Assembly (NCBI GenBank): GCA_013115135.1 | Contig: JABANP010000019.1 | Coordinates: forward strand, 124,001-188,000 | Origin: Perkinsus olseni | Taxonomy: Eukaryota; Perkinsozoa; Perkinsida; Perkinsidae | Reading direction: 5' to 3' | Length of the DNA stretch: 64,000 nucleotides | Shown here: piece after piece, positions 45,301-56,523 of the stretch | Layout: each line of letters starts with the position of its first letter | Numbering within the stretch: position 1 is the first letter of the stretch | Program-made: the position numbers and the translations under genes | Notes under the pieces: model-generated | The model's database searches: none | The model's input: the letters and a program-made list of their open reading frames with translations, nothing else | Told to the model about the DNA's origin: nothing

Positions 45301-45480
45301 TTTCTGGGGACTTATCGTCTTCAAGCATGTGATACGGCGAAGATCCTGCTGAAAGAGAAGCATGTTTGTAAGTGGTTGAATACGCCACCGGGTGTCTCCG
45401 GATGTAACAGCCTTCGCATCGAAACTGACCACAGTCCGAGGCATTGGGTCATAGTGGCTCGCCCAGGCAACGAGGTCTGA
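42353..45480 (+). CDS. long coiled-coil protein built from ten repeated exons, with C-terminal globular domain
   Basis: The 5' exon is uncertain; an ATG at 42353 gives a very basic start (MVKKTSSAMRRERARKTRNR). Ten 84-nt exons ending at 42633, 42781, 42929, 43075, 43221, 43369, 43517, 43665, 43813 and 43959 each encode a 28-residue heptad block (EQITELTASRDRAQAEAAEA...). Downstream exons at 44417-44479, 44558-44623, 44712-44818, 44909-45029 and 45091-45480 join in phase. They add more coiled coil, a Ser/Thr-rich stretch ending SKKRK (possible nuclear signal) and a final domain (ESAFSDDCHIRVVVHPPGRL, HVCKWLNTPPGVSGCNSL) to the stop at 45480. No family is recognised. The rod would be at least 40 heptads. 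The gene lies wholly within the transposon insertion. Confidence 0.62.
42485..43959 (+). repeat. tandem array of exon-plus-intron units (146-148 bp)
   Basis: Ten complete units repeat at intervals of 146 or 148 bp. Each unit is a 62-64-nt GT...AG intron (GTGGTATTTGTGG...CTTCTCAG) followed by an 84-nt exon starting GAGCAAATCACAGAA and ending TCTGCTGAG. Because 84 is a multiple of three and every intron is phase 0, any number of units keeps frame. Two intron variants alternate irregularly (TTTGTGGTTTC and TGGGTGATTTC types). That suggests expansion by unequal exchange of mixed units. Confidence 0.9.
44302..44322. repeat. AACG microsatellite
   Basis: About five tandem GAAC/AACG tetranucleotides lie in the element between the coiled-coil repeat array and its downstream exons, inside a long intron of that gene. 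Confidence 0.85.
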
Positions 45481-45628
45481 GTGAACTTTGCTTTTTCCCT
45501 TACCGCTGTTGAGTTCAGTCCCTGGTAAATTAAGGATGCCGGTGGCCAACTCGCGTTAGTAAAATTCAGGGTTTCTCACTTTCGTTAGCAAGGATTCCTC
45601 ACTTGTTGCTGACGAAAGCTACAAGGCT

Positions 45629-45659
45629 AGTGCAGAATCTGCAGTGCAGATTCTGCACT
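45629..45659. repeat. 31-nt perfect palindrome
   Basis: AGTGCAGAATCTGCA, a central G, then its exact reverse complement TGCAGATTCTGCACT. It lies between the stop of the coiled-coil gene and the transposase start. It could act as a transcript-end hairpin or a protein-binding site. Confidence 0.85.
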
Positions 45660-45885
45660 GCAGATCGAACTCGTCCGAAGCGCCTGTGATAGGCGGACAG
45701 GCTGCCTTTCCGGTTGACGATTCAGCTCTGGTCACCAGAGTCTGGTGCAGAGAATTAGCGGCGTGAGATACGAGTCGTAACAATAAAGGCACATACAACC
45801 GTTTAAGACCAAAGCACGCCGATTCAACGGGCCCAATTAGGCGTTGTGGTTCACTCGTTCAGATCTATTTGCTGGTGAATCCATC

Positions 45886-48280
45886 ATGCCTCGCCACCTC
45901 AATTGGCAGCAGCAGAACGAAATCCACGGAATCCCCACCGGATCCAACTTTTTCAAAACAGCTCTCGACCGCCTCCAACTGGACGAGGTCGCGTTGCTAT
46001 CGTATCGCCGTGATAACTACGAAGTTTATTACTGTGGAGATCATCTCGCTTGCAAGAAGAAATGGAAGCTGGTGCACAATGGCGATCACGTTGCCGTCTT
46101 CACCGCAGGTATTGGATTCCAGGACTCCTGCCTGCTACTAGGCTTTCACTCTTCAGGGGAACACGGGGATATTTTACGTCAGCGGAACAGGACTCGCCAT
46201 CCGCGGAAAATCGTCTCGTACATCGTCGATAAGGCTTCAAGATGGGGAAAGACAGCGAGTGATATTTTCAACCACTTGGTTGAGGACTTCCCCGACTATG
46301 TTGAATGCGGGCGAATCACGCGCAATCAAGTATAGTAGAACTGCTGTGGATCGTACAGATTGGCAGAGTTATTCTAGGTACAAAATATAATATCTGGGCT
46401 CCCACGAAGACGCGACGTAGGCCTACACCCGGTCGGCAACTTCTTCGAGCTCGAGGAGAGATTTGAAGACTCCCGTATAAGCCAGGATCTCATCGACTAC
46501 ATCAGAGAAGATAAGATACCCGCGAGAGAGTTCGTGTTCCACGGTGGGTACTGGGGAGACAACTTCGCCTGTATGATCGGCGGAGCAAGTAAGATATGAT
46601 AAAGAATGGGGGCACTGTACTGTGAAAACCAGGTATGCTAGCTTCATTACTCTGGTTCATACGCTCTATGCCCTCGGGATTCCCGCTATACATGGATGCA
46701 CAGAACAAAATAATTCGTGGGAGCCAGAAAGTCGCATGGGTCGGATCCTCGAGAATATGGTAGCATCTCTCGCTGGATGTCTGGCGCTGTAGCTTCAACT
46801 GTTAGGTTCGATACTTCTCGTCGCCAATATAGGCATACCTTCGTCCCTTTCTTCATGGCTATCATCAACGAGGAGTGCTATGACGTGTACTATCATCTGT
46901 TGGTGCACCTAGACACGTTGGTCAAAGCCTTAACGTTGGGTGAGAGTACACTGCAAAGTGTCGTGAACCTCTGTGTTCACGACGCCCATCAAGGTGCTCT
47001 CAAAGCATGCCGCGAGGTCCTCCCAAACGTGAGGAATGGTAAGCTCAATCCGAACTTGAGGGTTATTCAGCTTCCGACTGTCAGCACGTTGCTACTTCCA
47101 CTTAACCAAAAATCTCAAAGACAATAAGAGCACGCTTGGTGAGGGCTTCAATATCGTAAGCGTTGAGAATACTGGGAAGCACTCAGAATCGGTTTATCGC
47201 TAGGTCAAGCGCCATAAGTACTGGTTGCACGCGTCTCCTACCGATGCCCTGTACGAGTTAGTCTCCGACACCATGGTCGACGCCGTCACTGGAGTTTCTC
47301 CCCGAGGTGGAGAATATTTAAGGAGGACTTTAGACACCGAACAGTATGGCTATCCGAATATAGCCGTAACGAATGAAGGTGTTGTTGGAAATCAGGTAGT
47401 AACTCCCCATCTGGCGTACTGTCTGCAGTACACATTCTGTATACATGTCTGCCAGCGCCGTTTCTCCGTGAATCGTATCACACGATTCGTAGGTCTATCC
47501 CTGAGGTGTGTCAGGTCTTGACAAACATCGTAGAGTCCTTTCACAAAACGCATACACGGATTATGGGGAGTCAGCGGCTGAACATGCCTGCTTTCGCGGC
47601 AAAGATTCGCAAAGTCCGTCTTCTGACTGCTTGTACACTGGTATCGCTAATGTTGAACATGATCACGGCTAGGTTGTAACGTCACTCAAACTATCGAGCC
47701 CTCAACATTACGTGAAGAGGCCAGAAACTATCAATGCAGTGGAATACAAGAACGATATGAAGCTTCGGGGAACTAAGTTCCATCAACGTGGGTGCGTTGC
47801 AGAGGTAAGTGCTAACTCGCTTGATGTCTCAGAAGGCTCTCCTGCTTGACGCGCTTTCTATAGGTCACAGCTATGATACCTGATATGGTGGAGAACAACG
47901 TTGGAACACGATATTTCTTGCTCCCGAATAACCGTTCGCCGGGGCAGCAAACCGATGCCGAAATGAGAGAGACTATTCAGGTCTTCCTCCGAGGGATTTT
48001 GCTGGATGAGCTCGAAGGAGGTCCGTGACGGACCGTCCGTCTCTAAATGACATCTCTTCGGGAATTTGTATTACTTTTCAGATGGTGATTTGACTTTGGC
48101 AGAGGTCATGAGACTATATTTCTGTTACTACCTCGTCACAGTCTCGCCTCAACAACAGCAGACAGGGTTCGGCCGTCAGAGGATCCCTCCTAGCTGTACT
48201 TGTAAGGAGTACCGTGACTGGGGATGCTGTGGGCACGGATATGCGGTGGAAACCTACTTAGAAAGCCGGCCACCGTGAGA
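45886..48280 (+). pseudogene. Mutator-like (MULE) transposase, decayed or multi-exon
   Basis: The first open part (45886-46335, starting MPRHLNWQQQNEIHGIP) has a C-x4-C...H-type zinc-binding region (CGDHLACKKKWKLV) like the FLYWCH/WRKY-type N-terminus of MULE transposases. Around 46800-47070 come FDTSRRQYRHTFVPFFMAII and VHDAHQGALKACREVLPN, which match the MULE DDE core around its second acidic residue. Around 47500-47600 there is IVESFHKTHTRIMG. At about 48196-48240 the sequence CTCKEYRDWGCCGH fits the SWIM zinc motif (CxC-xn-CxH) found near the C-terminus of many MULE transposases. Reading frame changes between blocks, some perhaps at introns, and stops occur, so activity is doubtful. Confidence 0.72.
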
Positions 48281-49260
48281 GAAGAACATCGGCTTTATAC
48301 TTTGTTACTAGGCACCCTTAGGTACATCCCAGAAAATAGAAGAATGGCTGGCTTGCGGCGTGGACGAGCAACTGCACGGAATCGTGGGGTCTTAGGTCGA
48401 TACAACTCTGCTGTGTCAATTCCACAGGATGGTGAGTATAAGCCTATGCATGGCGCGAATCATTACTCAAAAGAACGACAATCTTTCAGATGGAGAGTTG
48501 ACCGACAACTCTGTAAATAACGCAGGAAATCTTTCAGACGGCGAATCAAGTACGACCATCAATCTTTCACAAGTTTTAGTGCAGCACTGGCTACCTTCCT
48601 GACAGGCATCGGCTCGCTTCTATCTGGTACGGATGTATCGAGCGACGATGACTATGCTACGCTTACTGGCGGCTCAGATAGTTCCGAAGGTAAGCTAATC
48701 GGAGTGATTCATCCGGCATCCGCGCATGGACCGTCAATGCTCAGAGGATGAATCGTCTTGCGAAGAGCAGGAGTCGAGTGACAGTACTAATGAATATCAA
48801 CCACTGCGACTCCCCACTCAGTCTCACATGGATGATTCGCCTATGGAAGAGATTGACGAAACGGGTAAGAATCCACGTCGAGCCACAGAGGAATCCACGT
48901 TGCCACGACTGTGGCACTACAAGACAACGTCGTTGTGCTGGTTTACCAAATCGTTTCCAGACTACCTAGTATTACTACGTTATAATCGATCTTCTGATAT
49001 GGTCAGGTTCTCACTTGTCGGAGCATGTTGATGATTCCTCTGAAGCGAGTGTCTCCAGCGATAGCAGCAGTGAATATCACCCGCTCTTGTGATTCTATGA
49101 GCGAGACTCGCATGTCCCATGATGTACGAGTTCTTGATGTGTGGGTGCTCGAATTGCGCAGAGTCTTGATCTCCCTGCGAGAGCGTATACCATTTCTGGG
49201 GAAAGGCTGCTCAACTAACTGTTTCATTGTAAATTACTTGTGGTATTGCTAATTAATACA
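48281..49260 (+). other. possible acidic C-terminal part of the transposase and element right arm
   Basis: A plus-strand frame (48726-49031) is rich in Glu, Ser and Asp (SEDESSCEEQESSDSTNEYQ), and others overlap it. These could be a disordered tail or a second small gene of the element. Beyond 49030 no frame is convincing. Confidence 0.3.
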
Positions 49261-49370
49261 CCAACCCACAAGGCTCTAGTGTGATTCCACTGTCCTTAAT
49301 TAGTACCGTGTAAATCTAAGCGCAGGGCCCAGGTTGCATGGCATACCCGATTAGCATAGAATACGTGGCA

Positions 49371-49449
49371 TTGCTTGGATTTGCGTTACAAGCATAGATT
49401 AGCACAAGTTGCATAGATTACTTCCAGTTGCTTGGATTAGTCATGTTAT
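49371..49449 (-). repeat. element right-end subterminal repeats
   Basis: Read on the minus strand, this end contains TAATCCAAGCAA, TAATCTATGCAA, TAATCTATGCTT and AAATCCAAGCAA. These are the same 12-bp family as in the left end, in inverted orientation. Such repeats are typical binding sites of a transposase. Confidence 0.8.
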
Positions 49450-49461
49450 ACCGCCGTATGG
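49450..49461. repeat. target-site duplication, right
   Basis: ACCGCCGTATGG, identical to 32817-32828, directly followed by CGGTGCTGCG. That continues exon 2 of copy D in frame (Tyr-Gly-Gly-Ala-Ala). Confidence 0.85.
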
Positions 49462-51965
49462 CGGTGCTGCGAGTGGCACAGGGGCAGCGGCTCCCGTGCG
49501 AGCCCTGTCGCCAGTCATTGCGAAGGCCACCGCGGCATCACAGAAGAGTGTGAGCACTTCAACCATTCGAGTTCATTCAAGTCCGCATCGTAGACCGCGT
49601 ATAGTGATATTCATCTATGAATTCGCAGCAGGCACAATGAGGATCGATTTGCTTTTCATATGATTCAATGGTGATGCCCATACGACTCGATGACGAACTG
49701 AGTCCCAGCGTTTCTCAGGAGAGGCGCCACTTTTCTAGTACACTGGAATATCTCCGCTCATCTATCAAAGCCGGCTGGGAGAAACTGACTGGAGTCCTGG
49801 ATGCCGCACTCATGTGCCTCGCAGACTTTCCCGAGCTTTCGGCGGAACTCAGTGAATGTCTACTGAGAGACACGGTGAGTGAGGTTGACCTCTGGCTACC
49901 AAGAGGATAGCATCTCCCTACGCGAGGTACCCCACCTAGAGCTCTATCGGGCAGCACTGATTGTCTGCTTTGGCCCACTCGCCTCGCTCATCGTGTTTGC
50001 TATACCGATCCCGGGCCCAATTGATGTGTCTGTATGGCAGTGGCTGCCAGTACTATTCATCATTTTCTTCCAGTGTACCTTTATGCTCGCTCCGTGGAGT
50101 AACAGCTTCCTCTCTGATGTTTGGGGAGACGAGCGTGTATCGAAGTACTTCAAGATCGGTCTCATGGCGGGTGCCTGGCAGGTCATCTGCCTCGGTGTCA
50201 TCCCGGCATTTACCCCTTATTGGCCTCTACCATGGATGCCCATCATCGCTGGTGCGACAATGTCACCTGCGTTCGGTATGATCTACTATAACGTGCCTCG
50301 TGACAAGCGCTCAGTGGAGTGCAGAAAGAAGATAGCGATGGTGTTCGTCACACTGGGTGGTGGTGTTGCCGTTTTTGGCATTGGCTACCCCGTCCTATAT
50401 TACCTTTCCCTCGAGCTCAATGGATTATTGAAGCTTTGCTTTTTTCTCGGCTTTTACGTGTTCCGCAAAGTTTTTGAGAATGTTGCTAAGCACTATGCAA
50501 GAATGTTTTGCATTGACTGCTACCCTATGATAGTGCTCTTCGGGATGTACGGCTATGAGTTCTTCATATCCTCTGTCATTAGTGATGTCCCCGAGGTCTG
50601 GTTGGCCATGCTCTTGATCGCCTTAGACCTCGCGGAAAACTTCTTCCACATTTACTGTATCTATCAGGCTGAAGACCCGAGCTCATCCCTCGGCGGTGTA
50701 AGCCGAGTTTCATCCCTCGAAGATCCGAAGCCCGATTCGCAAAGAGTGGAAGGCGATAATGAAGGGCAGCCCGATGAAACAGCCCCGGCACTATTGCCGC
50801 CTACTGATCACGAGCATCCCGCCAATGACTCGCAGACGAGCGACAGTCATCCGGATGCGGAGATAGAGCCGCCATTGCCGCAGTCCACTGCCTTGAAAAC
50901 CGGTTTTCGGCTGAGTGCCTCTGATAAACGAAGTGGTGGAGCCTGTCTGATTGCTGACAGAGAGGCGAACTCCGCGAAAACACATCTTGATGCGCTGCAA
51001 TGCCCTGGTCAACTCGAACCGGATGTGCTATACGGTAGGGGAGGCAGCCATCCCAATACTCTCGAGTCGTCCAGTGATGCCCAGTGTTCCGACTTCTTGC
51101 GGATTATGCCATCGGTAGACGGAAGCGCTACTGTGAATTCGGACCACGGCGGTGCTACAGCTGGCCGGAAGCGAGAGATCGCGGCCAGGCTCTCTTATTC
51201 TAACGCGCGCAGGGGGATAGATAGACGAGGCTCTAGTATGAGCACGCTCTCTTCATTCACTAGCCTGCTGAAACATACGATTGGCTATGCTCGTCAGGGA
51301 CTAGTAGAAGGTACCTTAGATGGGGTATCGCTGGCTTCTGATGGAAACGGTCTGGTCAAGGGCCCCTTCTCCATTGATGATGCTCAGACGATAGTTCGAC
51401 GCACGTCCCATAAAGGCTCGCTGTCCTCGCGTAGAAGTAGCGTGCTTGAGATTATCACAGAAGTAATAATCGGCCGAAGCAAAGGGAAGTCAGCCGAGAA
51501 ACTTTCCAAGCGCTCACTTTCTGTGATGACCATTGCCATTTGCGAAGAAATGGTTGAGATTTTGGCTCCCTGCATTTCCTAATATCCTCGTGTGTCCTAC
51601 GTACCTTCAACCCCAAGCTGCACGATACCTTCTGGGATATGACAGACGAGGAGTTTGCACGCAGCATCCGCAGGCTCTTGATCGACATCGTGGCCGAAGC
51701 ATGCCTTTTCATACTATTTATTATCGCCATGAAGCGACGGTTCGACGAGTCGATCGTATTCATCGCTTTACGGCTTGGATATCATTTCCTCTGGCCATTC
51801 CTCACCGTGCAAGTTTCTCTGATGACGTATTATATTCTCCTCCAGTACTCGAACGCTGGCATGACTTTCTCGGGCGAGTTCATGTGGGTTGGTGAGAAGA
51901 ATGTGACATGGCACGGCGGTAACTGTTATACTCGTGGGAGTGAGACCGTCGACGAGGTCTGCTGA
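49462..51965 (+). pseudogene. membrane-protein family copy D, 3' part
   Basis: Exon 2 resumes at 49462 and ends at 49549. Exon 3 is 49719-49874 (156 nt, as in copy A), and exon 4 is 49927-51965. The membrane segments, the Ser-rich loop and the WVGEKNVTWHGGNCYTRGS ending are conserved and closest to copy C. One C is missing at 51568-51570: GCTCCCTGC here, GCTCCCCTGC in copy C. This breaks the frame about 395 nt before the stop. Leaving the missing base and the transposon aside, the gene would encode about 798 aa, so it was functional until recently or still is in other haplotypes. Confidence 0.8.
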
Positions 51966-52758
51966 GACTCCAACCAGGCTAGCCGAGACTAGTAGTCCAG
52001 GACTACAGGGCCCTGTAGCATTGCTCGTCGAGATAGATTGAGGCTTGCCGTTTCCCCATGAATCAGTAAGTCACTGTGAATATCCTCATTCCGCATGGCT
52101 TGTCACTAACTATATGTAGTTGCGTTCCCTCTGGCAGTAAAACTTTGAAAAACGTGTCTAACTTGGGCCATGAAGAGCAGCTCTTCCAGGAGCCTCTGGA
52201 GGCTTCAGCTCTTCCTCTGGACCAGAAGAGTCACGCGCACAAGTGGCGATGCAGACAGAAAAAGGCGGATCAGGCGCAAACCGCCCTGGACTGCCTCGCA
52301 CAGGGCGGGTGGCCTGGGGCTGTTCGGATTGTTGCCTGCCAACTCTGCCGGAACCGATGTCGAGCTCTAGCTTCTGGGGTTTCCCAGCTTCGGCCATGGT
52401 GGTGTCGCAGTCGGGCAACCGCGGGGCTTCTCCTTTCTTGATGCGGTTCAGAACTTTGCCCTCCACAACGAAGCGGCCAGGTGTGGGTGAACTTCACCCG
52501 GTGAAGCATTGCTGGCCTTGAAGCTAGCTCGATGTCGACGGATAGACTCTTCCGGGTGGAGCTGCTTCACCACGTGGCCTGTTGTGTCTCGGAGGCTCAA
52601 CCTCCGTGGTATAAAGGGTTTTTCGAAGCTTCGTTAACAACTTTGAGATGTTGCCATTCCTTAGCGCGGAAACTTTTGGAGACGAAATTTCCAGTGAATG
52701 CGTTTCCGCTGCTGAAATAAATACTTTTACTCCATTAGGGTTGCTCTTGACGTCTTAT
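51966..52758. repeat. duplicated intergenic block (second copy)
   Basis: This is the partner of 31593-32655. A minus-strand frame at 52158-52466 (MEGKVLNRIKKGEAPRL, MAEAGKPQKLELDIGSG) is open here but interrupted in the first block. If it was a gene, it survives only in this copy. No domain is recognised. Confidence 0.6.
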
Positions 52759-55300
52759 ATGAACTTCGACGATCCAGCCATCTCTACCGAGCAGGGCGCT
52801 GGCTTATCTTCGACTCAGTAAGAGTAGGCCTCGCCGATTGGCGGCACGTTGTTGTACATTCTGCATCTCTCATATCACGGACAAACCCTCGTCTCAGAGT
52901 AGCGTCACGAACTCGCTCCGGTCTCGCAGCCGGTCGGAGGTCAGCATCATCCGTAAAGAGGTCCTCGCTACTCAATCTTAAGTCTTTCACTGCGACAGGA
53001 ATGAATGTAAGCGACTTAGTTCTCGTGGCACGACATTCGTGCCTTTTTCGAGTCGATGCTATCAACAACTCATAGATGTACTCATAAATACACCGGTGCC
53101 GCTCAGTTACCGAGTGAGTCCCAATCGTTCTCAGGAGAGCCCTTGCCCTTTCGCAGCGAGTGACTCCAGGAACAACTGGGAGAAAATGACTGCAGCCCTG
53201 ATTATGGCCCGCGAACGCCTCATAGGCTTCCCCGAGTTCTCATCGGAGCTCACTGAATTCCTGCAAAGAGACATGGTGGGCGTGGCGGCTTCTTATTCTC
53301 GAAGGGGGTCTCATCCTGTTTTCCGCTTTTTACTCTAGGTGCCTCGCATCCAGCTCTGTAGGACGGCTATCATTGTCTGCATCGCTCCGCTTGCCTCGCT
53401 GATCGTGTTCATCGTACCTATCCCTGGTCCTATCGACGTATCTGCATGGCAGTGGCTGCCAGTACTATTCATCATCTCCTTTCAGTGTTCTTTCATGCTC
53501 GCCCCGTGGACTAACAGTTTATTCTCCAATGTCTGGGGCGACCGCCGAGTGTCAAAGTACTTCAAGATCGGTCTCATGGCGGGTGTCTGGCAGCTTTTCT
53601 GGCTCGGTGTCGTCCCGGCCTTTAGTCCCTATTGGCCCCTGCCGTGGATGCCCGTGTGTAGTGGTTTGCCGGCCTCAGCAGTAGTCGGTATGATCTACTA
53701 TAACCTTCCTCAAGATGGGCCTTCACTTGGTCCCAGGAGCAGATTCGCGATGGTGCCAATCACTTTGTGCAGCGCTATCAGCGTTTTCGGTCTAGCTTAC
53801 CCAGTGCTCTACTTTCTTGCCCTCAAGCAGAATCGGTTCTTGAGGTTCTGGATCTTCTTGGCTTTCTTCGTATTACGAGTTTTTTTCGAGAAATTCGCTA
53901 AGCACTACGCAAGATTGTATTGTGTCGACTGCTACCCTATGATAGTGCTCCTCGCGATGTACGCCTATGAGTTCTTCATCTCATCCGTCATTACTGGCGT
54001 CACTGAAGTCTGGTTGGCCATGCTCCTGATTTCACTAGACCTTTTGGAGAACCTCTACTACATCTACTGTATTTACAAAGCTGCATATCCAGTCCCTTCG
54101 CGCAACGCTATGAGCCCAGCTCCCCCTGATACTCGAACATCCTATACGGATGGAGAGGCAGGCGGCAACGGAGATCAGCGAGGTCATAGTGAGCTTATGC
54201 CAGGGTCGAACATTGACGATGAGCATCTCGCAAATGGCTCGCTTGAAATGACGCTAGTGAGCGAGAACTGTGAGCCCGCGAGGAAAGAACCTACAGTTGC
54301 ACCGTTGCCTGTGCTGGAGTCGGAACTTCGACTAAATGGATCGGATAAACGGAGCAGTGATGTCTCGTGTGGTAACAACGACGTGGCACCTGAGGCGAAA
54401 ATGGCAAGCTCGTCGGACCGCCTCAGTCAATTTGATGCGGATAAGTTCCATAAAAGACGAAGCGACCGTTGCAGCGCCCTCGCCGCGTCTGAGCGGGCAA
54501 AAGATGAGCGTTCCGCCCTTTCGCCGATCATTCCCTTGCCTAACGGAAACCCTGCTGCGAATGCTGAACTCGCTGTAACTGCGAACAACTCCGGCGAAAA
54601 GCAGCGCATCAGAGACGCTTCATTCCACTCCGGTGGAGGGATAGCCAGACGACGCTCTAGCATGAGCACTTTGTCTTCTTTCACAAGCATACTCGAAACT
54701 AACTCAGTTCCCGAAAGGCCCGCGAGTAGTTTCTCTGATGAGTTCCCGTTCCCTCCTCGTAGGAGCGCTTCTCCGGAGAACATTGCAGAATCGAGTATTG
54801 AGGAGAACAACGAGCAGATATCCACGAGAGCTGGAAGCTTCAACAGTTCATTCTCTATACTGGCTATTGCTATCTGCAAGGAAGTGGTGGAAGTGGTCGC
54901 TCCCATGCATTATCTGATATGCTCGTGTGTCCTACGTACCTTTAACCCCAAACTTCATGATATCTTCTGGGATATGACAGACGAAGAATTCTGGCAGGGG
55001 ATCTGGAGGCTGTTGATCGAAATCGTGGCCGAAGCATCCCTTTTCATAATACTCATTATTGCCATGAAGCGGTGGTTCAATGAGTCTGTAACATCGATCG
55101 GTTTACGGCTTGGGTATCACTTCTCCTGGCCTTTTGCCGCCTTGCAAGTCTCATTGATGACGTACTACATAGCCATTCAGTACTCTAATTCTGGTATGTC
55201 CTTTTCGTTCGACTTTAAGTGGATAGGTGAGAAGAACACAAGATGGCACGGTGGTAACTGCTATACTAACGGGAATGAGACCATCGAGGAGGCCTGCTGA
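52759..55300 (+). CDS. polytopic membrane protein family, copy E (intact)
   Basis: Four exons join in frame: 52759-52817, 52898-52952, 53135-53275 and 53339-55300 (738 aa). Exon 2 is much shorter than in copies A, C and D (55 against 142 nt), but phase is preserved. The product has the family layout: N-terminal Ser-rich segment, WEKMTAAL helix, IPIPGPIDVSAWQWLPV, about seven hydrophobic segments, and a long variable loop with RRRSSMSTLSSFTS. It then has the LHDIFWDMTDEEF block and the WIGEKN...GGNCYTNGNETIEE-Cys end. No frame breaks are seen, so it and copy A are the two clean copies. Function is unknown. The C-terminal Cys-rich, Gly/Asn-rich ending is the most conserved part of the family. 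Confidence 0.9.
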
Positions 55301-55451
55301 GAGACAAACCAGACTAGCCTGGGCAAGACCTAGAGATATTGTAGCATTGCTTGTCGTATTATGCAAGGCATGTTTTCTATGTGACTCAGCGCGTCACTGT
55401 GTTGGCATCCGTTCTCCGGCTTCAATAGCTCCGTGTTGTTGCGTCAGTTCA

Positions 55452-55544
55452 GAGGGTGAGAAGAACGCAACATGGCATGATGGTAACTGCTACACTACCA
55501 GGGATGAGACCATTGAGGAGCCCTGCAGAGAGGCTCCCTGCTGA
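55452..55544 (+). pseudogene. 3' fragment of the membrane-protein family
   Basis: A short segment encodes GEKNATWHDGNCYTTRDETIE, the family's C-terminal signature, with an extra EAPC and a stop. The upstream membrane exon is missing. It lies about 150 bp after copy E and is probably a remnant of a further tandem copy. Confidence 0.7.
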
Positions 55545-56523
55545 ATACCAACTCGCACCCGAGCGTTGTGACATTTCTGGATATAAGCAGAATGGTGGCT
55601 TCTTGTTTCCCATGAGTTGACTGGTCGCTATAACTGCCTCTACGTCGTGCGCTTCAACGACATTAGTTGCGTTGCATCAGCAAATACATTTAAGATCGTT
55701 GCGCGCCTTCCCTGACACACTGTCAACCACTCGGCTTTGACCCTACATCTCGGCGAGATGATCTCGCCGGTTAAGTCATCATGTGTGTGAGTTTAAAGTC
55801 CGACGCCGACAGTACGGCTTAGCCAGACAATCTCCGACGTACTGTGGGGGATCAGTTTAGCCTGCTGAATAGGCTCTGTTTATCAAGTCAAGGAATGATG
55901 ATCTCGGAGCGAGGTCATCGTCAGCCAGGCATGCTTTCCTCCCGGCAGAATCGCTTGATTCATCACGGAGTCCCGAACCACTTGATTGCATTCAACACTT
56001 GTAACTCAGCTAAGCTGGCCAAATAAATTCCTCTGGATTCAGGCGCTCGATTCGGAATGCGTGAGTCAACTGGCTGGCGTACAATCTACCGGACTCGAGC
56101 TCAACCCAAAAGAAGACACAAGAAATTAACCGATTAGTTGTTCATGAGGGCCGCGATAGTTCGGGCACACGAGTGAAGCATGCAAGGGGATGTCGATGTC
56201 GTCTAGAGATGCGTGGCAAACGGCGACGATGAACGGCTCCTCAGAGCATATCCGCGCTACTTTGGATGGACCCTGATGGGACATGTGCCGGAATCGCTCT
56301 AGGAGCACAAGTCCGAGTGAGACAGGCCCACTCACCACGGATTCACGCAGGAATCCAAGGCTACGATCCTTTGAGCATGCAGTGACCATACTCAAGCGTG
56401 TGAACTCAACGGAACCAGCAATTTTCCCACGCCGGTCAGCCGCCGTTGGAGAGTCGCCATCGTCAGTAGAGGACGGAAGCTCAACACCTGAACAATACGC
56501 AAGTCATGTACTCGGCCTGTTCA
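55545..56523. other. intergenic, end of the membrane-family array
   Basis: About 1 kb with only short frames. A 60-codon plus-strand frame at 55844 and an 89-codon minus frame at 56126-56395 have no motif. The right part probably includes the 3' flank of the next minus-strand gene. Confidence 0.35.

Larger units (their letters stand above)
32829..49449. mobile_element. 16.6-kb Mutator-like (MULE) element inserted in exon 2 of copy D
   Basis: The boundaries come from the paralogue comparison: copy D exon 2 is interrupted, and a 12-bp direct repeat flanks the break. The two ends carry the same subterminal motif in opposite orientation. TAATCTATGCAA occurs at 32840, 32859 and 32916. Its reverse, TTGCATAGATTA, is at 49409, with close variants at 49371, 49391 and 49428. 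The terminal inverted repeat itself is imperfect (CAAAATTGGTCTAATC against ATAACATGACTAATCC). A transposase remnant with MULE core and SWIM motifs lies near the right end (45886-48280). The interior holds predicted secreted-protein genes, a satellite, a coiled-coil gene and a second copy of the left end. It may be one large gene-carrying MULE or a nest of elements. Confidence 0.82.

Noticed and set aside
52158..52466. Minus-strand gene in the duplicated spacer
   Set aside because: The frame is broken in the matching spacer after copy C and has no recognised motif; not enough to call a gene.
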